Shown in pieces: positions 16,546 through 24,919 of a stretch of DNA of 64,000 nt (the first letter of the stretch is position 1; every line of letters begins with the position of its first letter). The notes under the pieces were generated by a model. The model did no database searches. It had not been told where the DNA came from and saw only the letters and a list, made by a program, of their open reading frames with translations. Position numbers and translations under genes: made by a program. The DNA is from Pseudarthrobacter sp. NamB4. Lineage in GTDB: Bacteria > Actinomycetota > Actinomycetes > Actinomycetales > Micrococcaceae. The stretch spans positions 1 through 64,000 of the forward strand of contig NZ_VAHM01000015.1 in the NCBI RefSeq assembly GCF_005796185.1, given 5' to 3'.

Positions 16546-17316
16546 ATGCGGCGGTCAGCAAGGTTCGGCGCGATAACCCCGGCAGTACTTTTTTCCCTTT
16601 CGCTGCTCACCGCCTGCGGCGGACCGGCCACTCAGCCGCAGCCGACGCCGTCGAGCGCCTCCCCCTCGGCGGCGGCCACCCCAACGCCAACAGCAATGGA
16701 AACCACGACGGCGGCCGCCTCGCCAAGTGTCACGGTCGGCACGGCAGCCAGCACGCCGCCGTCGGACTCTTGGACCACCTACACCACTGCGGCGGGTGAC
16801 CTCTCCTTCGACCTGCCCGCCGGCTGGAACATCAAGGACCCGGCGGGGGAGCTGGCCGAGGGCGGCGGCGCCTTCGCTGAGGTAACCAGCGAGGACGGCA
16901 GGCTGCTGGCAACCCTTCGCACCAACATGGCCACCGGCTCCACCTGCACCGAAAGGTACCCCTACTCCGTGCTGGAATCCCAGGACATGCCGCAGCTGGC
17001 GCAGTCCGGCACAGTGCCGCGGTACACGTTCGAAACCCGCGGCGAAGCCGGCATTCCCGGCCCGCCGGACACCCCGGCAGCGGCCTACGGCATCACGTCC
17101 GCACCCCTGCCCGAGGGCGATTCGGCCTGCTACATCTTCCACTTCTTCACGTGGCCGCCCAACGCCGCCACGTTCGGGGCGTTCTACAACCCGGAGCTCA
17201 ACCTCACGCCGGGTGATCCTTCCTTGCCGTACCTGGAGAAGGCGAAACTGTACGCGCAGACTCCCGAGTACCAGGACATCAAGCGGATGATCACCTCGCT
17301 GCGGCCGGCGGGGTAG
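16546..17316 (+). CDS. Predicted secreted lipoprotein
   Basis: A 256-residue lipoprotein with a basic n-region (MRRSARFG), hydrophobic core, lipobox LLTAC at about residue 24, and a 60-residue Pro/Ser/Thr/Ala linker. The 170-residue C-terminal domain opens with LSFDLPAGWNI, a pattern seen in surface-exposed beta-sandwich domains. GGAGG precedes the ATG at 16546; the open frame upstream to 16450 is not supported. Function unknown. Confidence 0.75.
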   Translation: MRRSARFGAITPAVLFSLSLLTACGGPATQPQPTPSSASPSAAATPTPTAMETTTAAASPSVTVGTAASTPPSDSWTTYTTAAGDLSFDLPAGWNIKDPAGELAEGGGAFAEVTSEDGRLLATLRTNMATGSTCTERYPYSVLESQDMPQLAQSGTVPRYTFETRGEAGIPGPPDTPAAAYGITSAPLPEGDSACYIFHFFTWPPNAATFGAFYNPELNLTPGDPSLPYLEKAKLYAQTPEYQDIKRMITSLRPAG

Positions 17317-17338
17317 ACCCGTCCCCGGCTGTGGAACT

Positions 17339-17629
17339 CTAGGAGGCCAGGCGCGTACCTGCGCTGGAGGATTTGCCGCTGCTTTCGGTCCGGTTGATCT
17401 CAGCCCACACGTCGTCGAGTGAAAGTCCCAGGACATCGGCGATTGCGGCGATGGTGGGAAATGCGGGGGTGGCGACGCGGCCTGATTCGATTTTCCGGAG
17501 AGTCTCCGGGGAAACTCGGGCCTCAAGCGCGGTTTCGAGCATGGGGCGCTCGCCCCTGGCACGGCGCAGCAGGGCTCCGAGGCGCTGCCCGCGCTCCACT
17601 TCCCCGGCCGTAAGCGGCAATCTGACCAT
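17339..17629 (-). CDS. XRE-family helix-turn-helix regulator
   Basis: A 96-residue DNA-binding protein. Residues 12-70 are a Cro/C1-type HTH (GALLRRARGERPMLETALEARVS, then PETLRKIESGRVATPAFPTIAAIADVLGLSLDDVW), with a short polar tail. The ATG at 17629 is chosen because the longer open frame upstream overlaps the divergent map gene. The intergenic region carries repeated CCGGGATA elements that it may bind. Confidence 0.85.
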   Translation of the reverse strand: MVRLPLTAGEVERGQRLGALLRRARGERPMLETALEARVSPETLRKIESGRVATPAFPTIAAIADVLGLSLDDVWAEINRTESSGKSSSAGTRLAS

Positions 17630-17645
17630 GGCTCCAATACTAATA

Positions 17646-17667
17646 CCGGGATAATATGGCCGGGATA
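17646..17667. promoter_or_regulatory. Divergent promoter with CCGGGATA direct repeats
   Basis: Two copies of CCGGGATA, at 17646-17653 and 17660-17667, flank a GATAATAT -10-like sequence in the 52 bases between the XRE gene and map. A regulator bound here would cover the start of map transcription. The XRE protein is the obvious candidate. Confidence 0.4.
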
Positions 17668-17681
17668 GTGAGAGGCGCCGC

Positions 17682-18473
17682 ATGATCGAGATCCTCAATC
17701 CCGCCGAGCTTGCCCGTGCGAGGGAGGCCGGTGCCCTGGTGGCCGACATTCTGCAGGCAATGAAGAGCCGCAGCACCGTTGGCACCAGCCTCCTGGAAAT
17801 TGACCAGTGGACCAAGTCCATGATCAATGAGGCCGGAGCACAGTCCTGTTATGTGGACTACGCGCCGTCCTTTGGGCGGGGGCCGTTCGGGTATTACATC
17901 TGCACCGGCGTCAACGATGCCGTGCTCCACGGCAGGCCCCACGACTACACGCTTGCCGACGGCGACCTGCTGACCCTGGACCTCGCGGTTGCGAAGAACG
18001 GGATAGCTGCGGACTCCGCGATCAGCTTCATTGTTGGCTCTTCCCAAGACCCGGAAAGCGCTGCGTTGATCGACGCTACGGAGCGGGCACTGTCTGCCGG
18101 GATAGCAGCGGCCCGCCCCGGCGCCCGCATCGGTGACATCTCCCATGCCATCGGCTCGGTCCTGGACAAGGCCGGGTATCCGGTCAACACGCAGTTCGGC
18201 GGCCACGGGATCGGCTCCACCATGCACCAGGACCCGCACGTCCGCAACGCGGGGAGGCCCGGCCGCGGCTTCAAGCTGCGTCCGGGGCTCCTGCTGGCAC
18301 TGGAGCCGTGGGTCATGGCAGACACCGCTGAGCTCGTCACGGACACGGACGGATGGACGCTCAAGAGCGCAACAGGGTGCCGGACCGCGCACAGCGAGCA
18401 CACCATCGCCATCACCAGCTCTGGTGCGGAAATCCTCACGCTGCCAACGGCGGGCGCTGGAGTATCTGCGTAA
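17682..18473 (+). CDS. map: Type I methionine aminopeptidase
   Basis: Removes N-terminal Met from nascent proteins using two metal ions. The 263 residues carry the five ligands in order: Asp in LTLDLAV and Asp in AADSAISF, His in GHGIGSTMH, Glu in LALEPWV and Glu in SEHTIAI. HGRP in the substrate loop is also typical. GAGAGG precedes the ATG. The gene is divergent from an XRE regulator rather than in the usual secY-adk-map operon, so it is probably a second, regulated copy. Confidence 0.92.
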   Translation: MIEILNPAELARAREAGALVADILQAMKSRSTVGTSLLEIDQWTKSMINEAGAQSCYVDYAPSFGRGPFGYYICTGVNDAVLHGRPHDYTLADGDLLTLDLAVAKNGIAADSAISFIVGSSQDPESAALIDATERALSAGIAAARPGARIGDISHAIGSVLDKAGYPVNTQFGGHGIGSTMHQDPHVRNAGRPGRGFKLRPGLLLALEPWVMADTAELVTDTDGWTLKSATGCRTAHSEHTIAITSSGAEILTLPTAGAGVSA

Positions 18474-18602
18474 GGCGGCGGCTTGTGGCTAATGGGCCGA
18501 CGTCGGCTTGATCGCTCCGTGCTCTGGCGTGCTGGCTCTCCGGGGCTTCGTGCCCTTTCTGAGTGGGGGCAGAGCAGCACTACCAGAAGGAGCAGGAGCA
18601 CT

Positions 18603-19180
18603 ATGACTATCGGCGAAGGAGCAACAGCGGACACGAAGCGGACAGCGCTCGTCGTGGGAGCCACCGGCATTGCCGGGTCGGCCCTGGTGGATACCTTGGC
18701 GAAGGAGGGATGGACGGTCCTCGCCTTGTCCCGGCACCCCGCAGCGGAGCGCCCTGGGGTCCGATGGCTTTCCGCCGACCTCACCTCGGCGGCATCGTTG
18801 AACGCTGTGCTGGCGCCCGAGAAGCCCTCGCACGTCTTCTTCACGGCGTGGTCCCGGCGTGACACCGAGGAGGAGAATATCACCGTCAACGCGGGGATGC
18901 TGCGGGATCTTTTGGCCGCGCTTCGGGGCAAGCACGTGGCCCATGTTGCCCTGATGACCGGCCTCAATGGAGGGAAATTGCGGGGCGCTACAACCTCAGA
19001 GAGCCGGATCTGAACCGTATGGCCTCCTGGTGGCACACAGACAGCGACCTGGGCCGTGGCATTGAGGTGGTGACCGACATGGGCAAGAGCCGCGACGCAG
19101 GTTTCATTGGATACCGGCGGACGCTGGACGCCTTCACCGCACTCTTCGACCGCTACAAGGCAGACAACCTGATCCCCTGA
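18603..19180 (+). pseudogene. PRISE-type SDR oxidoreductase with internal deletion
   Basis: The first 120 residues are an intact NAD(P)-binding half (ALVVGATGIAGSALVDTLA, then HVFFTAW and ALMTGL), which in this family is followed by about 170 more residues. Here the frame runs out of homology after MTGL and stops at 19013. The adjacent frame from about 18985 encodes the family C-terminus (MASWWHTDSDLGRGIEVV to DRYKADNLIP, stop at 19180). The middle has been deleted and the ends joined out of frame. GGAGCAGGAG precedes the ATG at 18603. The substrate-binding half is missing, so no enone reductase activity is expected. Confidence 0.8.
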
Positions 19181-19191
19181 TCGTGACGCTG

Positions 19192-19237
19192 TCCCAGCTT
19201 GAGGGCCCCCATGCCCCGGGCGGCCCTCAAGCTGGGA
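19192..19237. terminator. Bidirectional terminator overlapping an AKR stop codon
   Basis: TCCCAGCTTGAGGGCC and GGCCCTCAAGCTGGGA form a perfect 16-bp stem between the broken SDR gene and the convergent aldo/keto reductase. The reductase stop codon (19227-19229) lies inside the right arm. Confidence 0.85.
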
Positions 19238-20213
19238 TCAGCCTCCGCTGCTGCAGCTCCTGCCACAGCTCGGCGGGAATGTCAGCGGACATGCGCTCTG
19301 CGCTCTGGCTGATCTGCTCCGGCTTGCTGGCGCCGACGGTGACGTTGACGACGGCCGGGTGGCGGAAGGGGAACTGGATGGCGGCGGTGGGAAGCTCGAC
19401 GTCGTATTCCTTGCAGATCCCGGCCAGTTCCCTGGCGCGTTCCAGGATTTCCTCACTGGCCTGCGAATAGTTGTAGTGCGCGTCGGAGGGCAGCTCCGGC
19501 TTGGCAAGGATGCCGGAGTTGTAGACGCCGACGCTCACCACCCCGGTGCCCAGCTCCAGACACCGGTCCAGCAGCCCTGCGCCCGGGCGGCCGTCGGAGC
19601 CGGGCTGTTCCAGCATGGTGAACCTGCCGGCCAGCATGAGCAGATCCAGGTCCGCCGCTTCCACGCACTCCACGGCTGCGCCGGCAGTGTTGGTACCCAC
19701 GCCGATGGCCCGGACCAGGCCTTCGGCCCGGACTTTCTCCAGGGCCGGCAGGGCGGACTTCACTGCGTCTTCCATGCTGTAGACGTCGGGGTCGTGCAGG
19801 TAAACGATGTCGATGTAGTCGACGCCCAGCCGCTCCAGGGAATCCTCGATGCTGCGCCGCACTCCCGCTTCGGAGGGATCCCATTCCCGCCGCATCACGG
19901 CAGGCACGTCGAAACCCTCCGGGTCCTTCTTGTCCGCGGTTGCCGGTGACGGCACCAGGACCCTGCCGACTTTCGTGGAGATGACGAACTCGCTCCGCGG
20001 CTTGGCGGCAAGGAATTCGCCGATGCGCCGCTCGGACAGGCCGAGGCCATAGTGCGGTGCCGTATCGAAGTAACGGATCCCTGCATCCCAGGCTGCTTCG
20101 ATGGTTGCAGCCGCCTGCTCGTCGGAGATGGCCCGGTACAGGTTGCCGACGCCGGTACCCCCAAATCCGAGACGTCCCATCTGGTTTCGCAACTGCCCGT
20201 TGTCCTGGTTCAC
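19227..20213 (-). CDS. Aldo/keto reductase
   Basis: A 328-residue NAD(P)-dependent (beta/alpha)8 oxidoreductase. The catalytic tetrad is visible: Asp and Tyr in YFDTAPHYGLG, Lys in STKVG, His in YLHDPD; the C-terminal NADP-binding part follows GVGTN and YNSGIL. The overall pattern resembles L-fucose/D-threo-aldose dehydrogenase-type AKRs. GTG at 20213 has AAGGGA seven bases upstream. Substrate is not decidable from sequence. Confidence 0.85.
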   Translation of the reverse strand: MNQDNGQLRNQMGRLGFGGTGVGNLYRAISDEQAAATIEAAWDAGIRYFDTAPHYGLGLSERRIGEFLAAKPRSEFVISTKVGRVLVPSPATADKKDPEGFDVPAVMRREWDPSEAGVRRSIEDSLERLGVDYIDIVYLHDPDVYSMEDAVKSALPALEKVRAEGLVRAIGVGTNTAGAAVECVEAADLDLLMLAGRFTMLEQPGSDGRPGAGLLDRCLELGTGVVSVGVYNSGILAKPELPSDAHYNYSQASEEILERARELAGICKEYDVELPTAAIQFPFRHPAVVNVTVGASKPEQISQSAERMSADIPAELWQELQQRRLIPA

Positions 20214-20406
20214 AGCACTGTCCCTTCGTCCCCGCATCCACTGACCCACAATGGCAGGAGCCTAAGTCGGGGTGTTGGAGGTGTCAACGAAAGCCAGCGA
20301 TCTAATTACGGATGATCGCACTGGAAGCCCCCCTGCCGCCGTCGTGCTTCACTCTGTCAGGCCACTGAAGTTCCCCTGCGGGAAGTGGTCTGGGATGATG
20401 GAAGGG

Positions 20407-21648
20407 ATGACTTCCCCCACCACTTCCTCCGATACTCCCGTACGCGCTCCCAAAAAGGGCAAGGACGACGACGAGAGCAGCCGCCCGCAGGTCCGCCCGA
20501 CGGCCGAGGGGTGGGAGCAGGCGCGTACTTCCGAGGGCAGGCCGCTGCTCCAGTTCGCCTCCCCGCGGGTGAAGCAGCCGCCGGCGCATCTGGCCGACCT
20601 GACCCTGGCCGAGCGCGCTGCGAAGCTGAAGGAGCTTGGCGTCCCTGCCTTCCGTGCGAAGCAGCTCTCCACACACTACTTCCAGCACTGGACCACAGAC
20701 CCGGGCGCCATGAGCGATCTGCCCAAGGCTGGCCGTGAGGAGCTGGTCTCGGAGATGTTCCCGCCACTGCTCACCGAGGTCCGCCGCGTCCAGACAGACA
20801 GTGGGGACACCATCAAGTTCCTTTGGCGGCTGTTCGACGGCGCGCTCGTCGAGTCAGTGCTGATGCGCTACCCGGGCCGTATCACTCTCTGCGTCTCCTC
20901 CCAGGCCGGCTGCGGGATGAACTGCCCCTTCTGCGCCACCGGCCAGGCGGGGCTGACCCGCAACATGTCCACGGCGGAGATCGTGGACCAGGTGGTCGCC
21001 GCGAACCGCGCCATCGCTGCCGGCGAGCTGGGTCCGAAGGAGCACGACGACGAGCGGGTCACCAACATCGTCTTCATGGGAATGGGTGAGCCGCTGGCGA
21101 ACTACAAGCGCGTGATGGCGGCCGTCCACCGCTTTGTGGACCCCTCGCCCGAGGGCCTTGGCATGTCGGCCCGGAACATCACCGTTTCCACGGTCGGGCT
21201 GGTCCCGGCCATCCGCAAGCTCGCGGACGAGGACGTCCCGGTCACGTTCGCACTGTCCCTGCACGCTCCGGACGATGAGCTCCGTGACGAGCTGATTCCG
21301 GTGAACAACCGCTGGAAGGTGGACGAGGCACTCGACGCCGCCTACGACTACTACCGCAAGACCGGCCGCCGGGTCAGCATCGAGTACGCACTGATCAAGG
21401 ACATGAACGATCACCCCTGGCGTGCGGACCTGCTGGCCAAGAAGCTGAACCAGCGCGGCCGCGGCTGGGTGCACGTGAACCCGATCCCGCTCAACCCGAC
21501 TCCGGGCTCCATTTGGACCGCGTCGGACAAGCCGGTGGAGCAGGAATTCATCGCCCGGCTCCGGGCCGCTGGCGTGCCCTGCACCCTTCGGGACACGCGC
21601 GGCAAGGAGATCGACGGCGCCTGCGGGCAGCTCGCCGCGGCGGACTAG
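20407..21648 (+). CDS. rlmN: 23S rRNA (adenine2503-C2)-methyltransferase
   Basis: A radical SAM enzyme that methylates A2503 of 23S rRNA (and A37 of some tRNAs). The 413 residues show the [4Fe-4S] motif CGMNCPFC, the preceding [20 protein letters not shown], and the C-terminal methyl-accepting Cys in [12 protein letters not shown]. An N-terminal extension of about 60 charged residues is usual in actinobacteria. ATGs at 20395, 20398 and 20407 are all possible; the choice affects at most four residues. Confidence 0.93.
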   Translation: MTSPTTSSDTPVRAPKKGKDDDESSRPQVRPTAEGWEQARTSEGRPLLQFASPRVKQPPAHLADLTLAERAAKLKELGVPAFRAKQLSTHYFQHWTTDPGAMSDLPKAGREELVSEMFPPLLTEVRRVQTDSGDTIKFLWRLFDGALVESVLMRYPGRITLCVSSQAGCGMNCPFCATGQAGLTRNMSTAEIVDQVVAANRAIAAGELGPKEHDDERVTNIVFMGMGEPLANYKRVMAAVHRFVDPSPEGLGMSARNITVSTVGLVPAIRKLADEDVPVTFALSLHAPDDELRDELIPVNNRWKVDEALDAAYDYYRKTGRRVSIEYALIKDMNDHPWRADLLAKKLNQRGRGWVHVNPIPLNPTPGSIWTASDKPVEQEFIARLRAAGVPCTLRDTRGKEIDGACGQLAAAD

Positions 21649-21693
21649 GGGTGGTGCGCTGATGCTGTAGCCAGATGGCCTGCGCGCTGGCTC

Positions 21694-22692
21694 TCACCCC
21701 GCCAGGGCCTCGTGCATAGCGGTCGATAATGCGCTGCGGTGCTCGTCCAGCCAAGCGATACGTTGGTCTTCTAAGCGGATTTTCGCGTAGTCGTTGTCGG
21801 AGAGACTTTCGCCCAGCCGTGCCCGGCTGAGCCGCCCCAGGCCGCGCTTCAGGCGCTTGGCTTCCAGCAGAAGTGGCAGTGCCTCGACCTCAACCTCCGT
21901 AGGCCGCAGGACCTGCCTGTAAGCGGCCAGCAGTTCGGTCACGCGGCCCAGGTCAAGGGCCACCTTATTGTCGGCTTCCCCTGGGCGGGTATAGACCTTG
22001 CCGACGTCGTGCACTGCGACGGCAAGATCCAAAACCCGCACGTCCGCGTGGGCGCTGTCGAAGTCCAGAACGCCCGCTACCTGGGCGCCGTTGAACACGA
22101 GGCTGCCGCGCCGGGCACCTCCGTGCACCACCACCCGGGGCAGGCGTGGCAGGAGGCCGGCTAATTGCTCCGCCAGGTGTGCGGTCCGGGCCCTCAGGGC
22201 GGCGTCTACCCCTTCGTCGTTTGCCCGGCCGCGCAACTCAACCAGCACGGCCGGCTCGGTCATGGGTGCCGGGAGGTCGGCAACGGTGTGGTGGTACCTG
22301 GCCAGCATCCGGCCCAGAGCCCGCACATGCTCGAGCGATGCATCGTCGAAGGGTGTTCCTTCGACTCCCCGCGTGGCAATCCACAGGCGTCCGTCCAGGT
22401 CCGCGTAGTCCTCACCGGAGCAGGGGGAGACTACCTCCGGTGCGGGGAATCCCCGCTCCCGGAGAAGCCGCATCAGGCGCAACTGGCGGACCAGCTCCTG
22501 GGGCGGTTTTGACCGGTAGGAGCGGCGCAGGTAGTGGACGCCATCCCCGGCAGACACGCGCAGGTGCTCGTTCTTGCCGCCCGTCACAGGGGCCACGGAG
22601 TTCCAGCCACCCAGCGGCCACAGAGTGGCGAGCTCGGCCAATGGGAGCTCCTGCCCCGCACGGTCCAGCAGGATGCCAACAGTTGACGTCAT
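21694..22692 (-). CDS. APH-fold phosphotransferase-like protein with degenerate catalytic loop
   Basis: A 332-residue aminoglycoside-phosphotransferase/maltokinase-fold protein, last gene of the six-gene operon; its ATG overlaps the previous stop (ATGA). The N-lobe contains GGKNEHLRVSAGDGVHYLRR (nucleotide loop and Lys/Arg strand). The Brenner motif, normally HGDxxxxN, reads HGGARRGS, so both catalytic Asp and metal-binding Asn are gone. The DxD that anchors metal is kept as LDFDSA. It may be a pseudokinase or a diverged binding subunit. Catalysis is doubtful. Confidence 0.75.
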   Translation of the reverse strand: MTSTVGILLDRAGQELPLAELATLWPLGGWNSVAPVTGGKNEHLRVSAGDGVHYLRRSYRSKPPQELVRQLRLMRLLRERGFPAPEVVSPCSGEDYADLDGRLWIATRGVEGTPFDDASLEHVRALGRMLARYHHTVADLPAPMTEPAVLVELRGRANDEGVDAALRARTAHLAEQLAGLLPRLPRVVVHGGARRGSLVFNGAQVAGVLDFDSAHADVRVLDLAVAVHDVGKVYTRPGEADNKVALDLGRVTELLAAYRQVLRPTEVEVEALPLLLEAKRLKRGLGRLSRARLGESLSDNDYAKIRLEDQRIAWLDEHRSALSTAMHEALAG

Positions 22693-23720
22693 GCGCCTGC
22701 CCGTCCATCTACTACCCTGTAGAACTCATCCCGATAGTGCCGGAACACGGCATTGCCGCCGTTCCGCCAGTCACCGTCCCCACCTTTGACCTCCCGGTTG
22801 AGGCTGTGGAAAAGGTACCGGGCCCAGTGGAACTGCAGGTTCCGCAGCCGCTCGAAGCCGGCCACTTCCCGATACGCGGCGAGGAAGGCGCTGCAGGGCT
22901 GGTCCGCCCGGGAAATGTCGCCGGTGGTCGAGTAAACGCCTTGGCGCAGCCGGTGCAGGAACTCCGCCACATCACGGGAGGGGTCCGCCGGCGCACTGCG
23001 GTCGAGGTCGATCACTGTGACGGTGTCCCCGGTAAGGAAGACATGGATCGGCCGGTACTGCCCGTGGCTCTGTGCCAGGATGCCGTCCACGGTGTCATGG
23101 GTGAGGTCGTCCAACCGTTCGAGCATGCCCAGAGCCACCTCGGTGTAGCCCGGATGGTCAGCGACCACTTTGGCAAGGCGCTTGGCCAGGCTCGTCAGTT
23201 CCCCTGTCACCAGGAGGGAATGTTGAGCTCCGATCCGGAGATCCACTCCGTGCAGGTGGGCCAGCCATGATCCGGCCCGGGCGCAGCCTTCGGTGAGTTC
23301 AGCGCCGTCGTCGAACATCTCCGACAGTGCCCGGCCCGGGGCTCCCTGGCACAACAGGACCTTTTCGTCCCCGTACCACGCCAGCGGCTCAACAGCTTGG
23401 AATGGGGAACCAGCCCCCAGTCCGGCGTTACGGAGGGCCTGCAGCTTTGCGTGCACGGCAGGACCATCCTCGAAGGGGAACAGCTTGGCGAAAACAGGGG
23501 GGCCGCCGTCGAGCTGGATCTTCACGGTCGCGGCCCCCGAGCCGTCCAGTTGAATCACCTGCGTTGTCCACTGGCCGCCGTCCGGAGCGCTGGCGACTGC
23601 CGGATTTAAGTGCGGGCGAACGTAGCGATTAAGGAACTCCGGCGCACAGACCCGGTCGGCGCGATTGACCTGCTGCTCCTTGATCTGGCGGTGCTGGGAC
23701 CGGACTTGGGTGCGGTTCAT
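22689..23720 (-). CDS. APH-fold phosphotransferase-like protein with degenerate catalytic loop
   Basis: A 343-residue APH-fold protein coupled at both ends by 4-base overlaps. The N-lobe strand Lys is probably in PVFAKLFPFEDG, with a conserved YGDEKVLLCQ hinge. The catalytic loop reads HGQYRPIH in place of HGDxxxxN, while the metal motif VIDLDRSA is kept. The C-lobe helices (DVAEFLHRL, FERLRNLQFHWA) are intact, so the fold is under selection even though the usual catalytic Asp is missing. Role inferred only from context. Confidence 0.75.
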   Translation of the reverse strand: MNRTQVRSQHRQIKEQQVNRADRVCAPEFLNRYVRPHLNPAVASAPDGGQWTTQVIQLDGSGAATVKIQLDGGPPVFAKLFPFEDGPAVHAKLQALRNAGLGAGSPFQAVEPLAWYGDEKVLLCQGAPGRALSEMFDDGAELTEGCARAGSWLAHLHGVDLRIGAQHSLLVTGELTSLAKRLAKVVADHPGYTEVALGMLERLDDLTHDTVDGILAQSHGQYRPIHVFLTGDTVTVIDLDRSAPADPSRDVAEFLHRLRQGVYSTTGDISRADQPCSAFLAAYREVAGFERLRNLQFHWARYLFHSLNREVKGGDGDWRNGGNAVFRHYRDEFYRVVDGRAGA

Positions 23721-24919
23721 GCGTCCTCCGTTATTGGGAAGGGGTTATGGGTGAGCCAGCGCACTCGTGCGCACTCGCGCTGCAGCAGCAGCGCGAAATT
23801 GAGGGCGTCCTTGGACTGCCGGGGTACTATCGCCTGCTTCGTCAGCAGGTTCTGGCATTTCTTTGCGATCACTACCAGCCGCTGGGCTTGGAACACCTCC
23901 GGCAAGGCCGCCAGGTCCGCGTCCGCCAAGGGGGCGGCCTGGCTGCGGTAGTGCCGGAGGAAGGTTCGGCAAAGGTCCGGGTTGGCGGCGGGACCATTGT
24001 GCCTGATCGGGACTTCCCGGCAGAAAGACCTCAGCGCATAGGCCAGATCCAGGGCCAGGAGGTCATGGGCGGACCGGTCGAAGTCGAGCACCCCGGTCAG
24101 CCGATGCCCGTCAACCAGCACCGCGGACTGGCCGTAGGAGCCGTGAATCACCAGGGAGCGCATGTCCTTCTGTCGCTGCCCGAGTCCGACGTTCAGCTGC
24201 TCCATCCGGTCAACCAGGTAGTGGGCGTCTCGGGTCACAGCCGCAGCAGAATCCGTTGGCAGCAGAGGCAAGACGACATTGACGGCGGCGTACAGGTTCT
24301 CCTGCCCGAACTGTCCGAGGGAAGCCAGGCTTGATGACCGCTTCGGTTCCCCCGTTGGTGTTAGCTCAGAGACGATGGAGTGGTAACGGCCCAGTCCCCG
24401 GGCAGCGGCCTCGAGTTGGGCCGGGTCAGCGGGATCGTATGCCCGCCCTGGCAGCAGGCCCATGACCATATGCAGGACGCCATGAACCTGGACATAGATG
24501 GCTCCGTCCTGCGTGCGCTGAACGGGCGGGGCTGGATAGCCAAGCCCGCGCAGGTGCTCAATGAGAGCGAACTCGAACTGGGCCCCTGCCACTGTCTTCA
24601 GGTTGTGTGAGCGGCGCAGCACCACCATGCCGGCATCGGTCTGGACGAACCAGCTGATGTTCGATGAGCCCTTGTCGGTCCGGCACCAGGAGTGCCAACG
24701 GCCGAAGCCGTATGCGTTCTGCAGCAGTGGGAACAGTGCGGCCTCATCGACGGTGGTGGCCGGTAGCCGGCCTCCTTGGCGGGCTGCCGAACTGTGGAGC
24801 AGCATTTGCTCCGCCGGTTCGGCTGCGGGATCTGTGACGCCGGAGAAGATAGTCGCCCCACTAGCGGTGGCGCGATCGGTCAGGTCGCTTTGCTCAGGCC
24901 GGAAACTGGGTTCGGTCAC
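23717..24919 (-). CDS. APH-fold phosphotransferase-like protein with degenerate catalytic loop
   Basis: A 400-residue APH-fold protein with a disordered N-terminus of about 50 residues. The start is a GTG at 24919 behind GAGAGGAGG and overlaps the ABC gene stop (GTGA). The N-lobe shows SNISWFVQTDAGMVVLRRSH, and the hinge is VHGVLHMVMGLLPGRAY. The catalytic loop is HGSYGQSA instead of HGDxxxxN, with LDFDRSA retained. Together with its two downstream neighbours it forms a run of three kinase-fold proteins lacking the same two catalytic residues. Confidence 0.75.
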   Translation of the reverse strand: MTEPSFRPEQSDLTDRATASGATIFSGVTDPAAEPAEQMLLHSSAARQGGRLPATTVDEAALFPLLQNAYGFGRWHSWCRTDKGSSNISWFVQTDAGMVVLRRSHNLKTVAGAQFEFALIEHLRGLGYPAPPVQRTQDGAIYVQVHGVLHMVMGLLPGRAYDPADPAQLEAAARGLGRYHSIVSELTPTGEPKRSSSLASLGQFGQENLYAAVNVVLPLLPTDSAAAVTRDAHYLVDRMEQLNVGLGQRQKDMRSLVIHGSYGQSAVLVDGHRLTGVLDFDRSAHDLLALDLAYALRSFCREVPIRHNGPAANPDLCRTFLRHYRSQAAPLADADLAALPEVFQAQRLVVIAKKCQNLLTKQAIVPRQSKDALNFALLLQRECARVRWLTHNPFPITEDA

